A DNA stretch of 64,000 bases. It comes from Chitinophagales bacterium (GTDB lineage: Bacteria; Bacteroidota; Bacteroidia; Chitinophagales; JADIYW01). The DNA lies in assembly GCA_020636545.1 (NCBI GenBank), contig JACJXS010000012.1:1-64000 (forward strand), read 5' to 3'. Position 1 is the stretch's first letter, and every line of letters begins with the position of its first letter. Position numbers and translations under genes: made by a program. Of this stretch, positions 63,616-64,000 are shown in pieces. The notes under the pieces were generated by a model that was not told where the DNA came from, searched no databases, and saw only the letters and a program-made list of their open reading frames with translations.

Positions 63616-64000
63616 ATGAATTTGACTTTAGCCGAAAGAATGCGTCCAAAGCAGATTGAAGACCTGATTGGTCAGCAGCATTTATTAGGTAAAGGCAAGC
63701 CATTTAGAAAACTAATTGAAAATGGGGCTTTATATTCGCTTATACTTTGGGGACCTCCTGGTGTAGGCAAAACGACCTTAGCAAGACTATTGGCAGAAAA
63801 TGCAAAATTGCCCTTTGAACAATTAAGTGCTATTGCTGCTGGTGTTAAAGAATTAAGAGCAATTATTGACGAAGCAAGAACCTTTGGCACAAAAGTTTTA
63901 TTTATTGATGAAATTCATCGATTTAATAAATCACAACAAGATGCCTTATTGGGTGCAGTAGAAAATGGCACCATTATATTAATTGGAGCAACGACAGAAA
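63616..64000 (+). CDS. rarA: Replication-associated recombination protein RarA, N-terminal part
   Basis: Start of an AAA+ ATPase of the RarA/MgsA/WRNIP1 family, cut by the right window edge after 128 codons. The N-terminus NLTLAERMRPKQIEDLIGQQ, Walker A GPPGVGKTT (about 45) and Walker B with KVLFIDEIHRFNKSQQDALL are diagnostic. It acts at stalled replication forks. Coupled to the thioesterase gene. Confidence 0.93.
   Translation, partial: MNLTLAERMRPKQIEDLIGQQHLLGKGKPFRKLIENGALYSLILWGPPGVGKTTLARLLAENAKLPFEQLSAIAAGVKELRAIIDEARTFGTKVLFIDEIHRFNKSQQDALLGAVENGTIILIGATTE

Noticed and set aside
1..64000. Possible CRISPR array, prophage, transposon or integron
   Set aside because: No regular direct repeats with spacers, no integrase, transposase, capsid or Cas-like protein; the repeat field at 37.4 kb has irregular periods.

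Overview
The window is an AT-rich, densely packed chromosomal segment of a Bacteroidota bacterium. Evidence for the phylum: promoters of the TTTG / TAnnTTTG type, an ssrA tag ending in ALAA, DUF4294 and DUF5723-like proteins, a PorE-like TPR/propeller/OmpA protein, and few recognisable Shine-Dalgarno sequences. The class cannot be fixed from the sequence; a chitinophagal or saprospiral lineage is a guess. I see no prophage, transposon, CRISPR array or obvious island, so this reads as ordinary housekeeping chromosome.

Layout. 1-249 is the 5' part of tmRNA (minus strand, running off the left edge), divergent from aconitase (acnA). 3.3-7.5 kb: an AhpD-like protein, a thioredoxin-fold protein, then a serine hydrolase / GH3 / polysaccharide deacetylase cassette. 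7.5-20 kb: a polytopic membrane protein, purL, a GT4 glycosyltransferase, a lipoprotein, DUF2461 + Rrf2, an AidB-like acyl-CoA dehydrogenase, a Pif1-like helicase, class I FBP aldolase and an AEC transporter. 20-26.8 kb: an M23 lipoprotein, TerC, YqgE, a beta-barrel protein with a Lys/Glu octapeptide tail, a tiny HExxH membrane protein, a NarL-type regulator and a bile-acid-symporter-like protein. 26.8-36 kb (mostly minus): valS, an RsmF-like rRNA methyltransferase, a DUF5723-like outer-membrane protein, glutathione peroxidase, DUF4294, polyprenyl synthase, nitroreductase, NRDE protein.

36-45 kb: rpsF-rpsR-rplI with a clear terminator, a repeat-bearing spacer, nuoABCD (minus), tRNA-His, rnr, a sterol-desaturase-family protein and a single-domain lpxC. 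45-58 kb: crcB, yidD, the PorE-like protein, a GH1 glycosidase, topA, an MpaB-like oxygenase / HSL-type hydrolase / LOG run, an unknown 248-residue protein, a small GNAT protein and hemN. 58-64 kb: a Bcr/CflA-type MFS exporter, a D-aminoacylase-type amidohydrolase, a gamma-glutamylcyclotransferase-like protein, a YigZ/IMPACT protein, a PLP-dependent deaminase, tRNA-Arg, an acyl-CoA thioesterase and the start of rarA (cut by the right edge).

Functionally the window mixes translation (valS, rpsF/rpsR/rplI, tmRNA, two tRNAs, RsmF), energy metabolism (acnA, nuoABCD, aldolase), envelope biogenesis (lpxC, yidD, M23 peptidase, GH3, outer-membrane proteins) and DNA/RNA maintenance (topA, rarA, helicase, rnr). 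The observations most worth a second look are an interspersed repeat shared by two spacers, the 111-residue HExxH protein, the methyltransferase without an ATG start, the 65-bp overlap of two genes, the octapeptide tail, and the apparent isolation of nuoABCD and of a FabZ-free lpxC. I did not find a convincing new multi-gene system.
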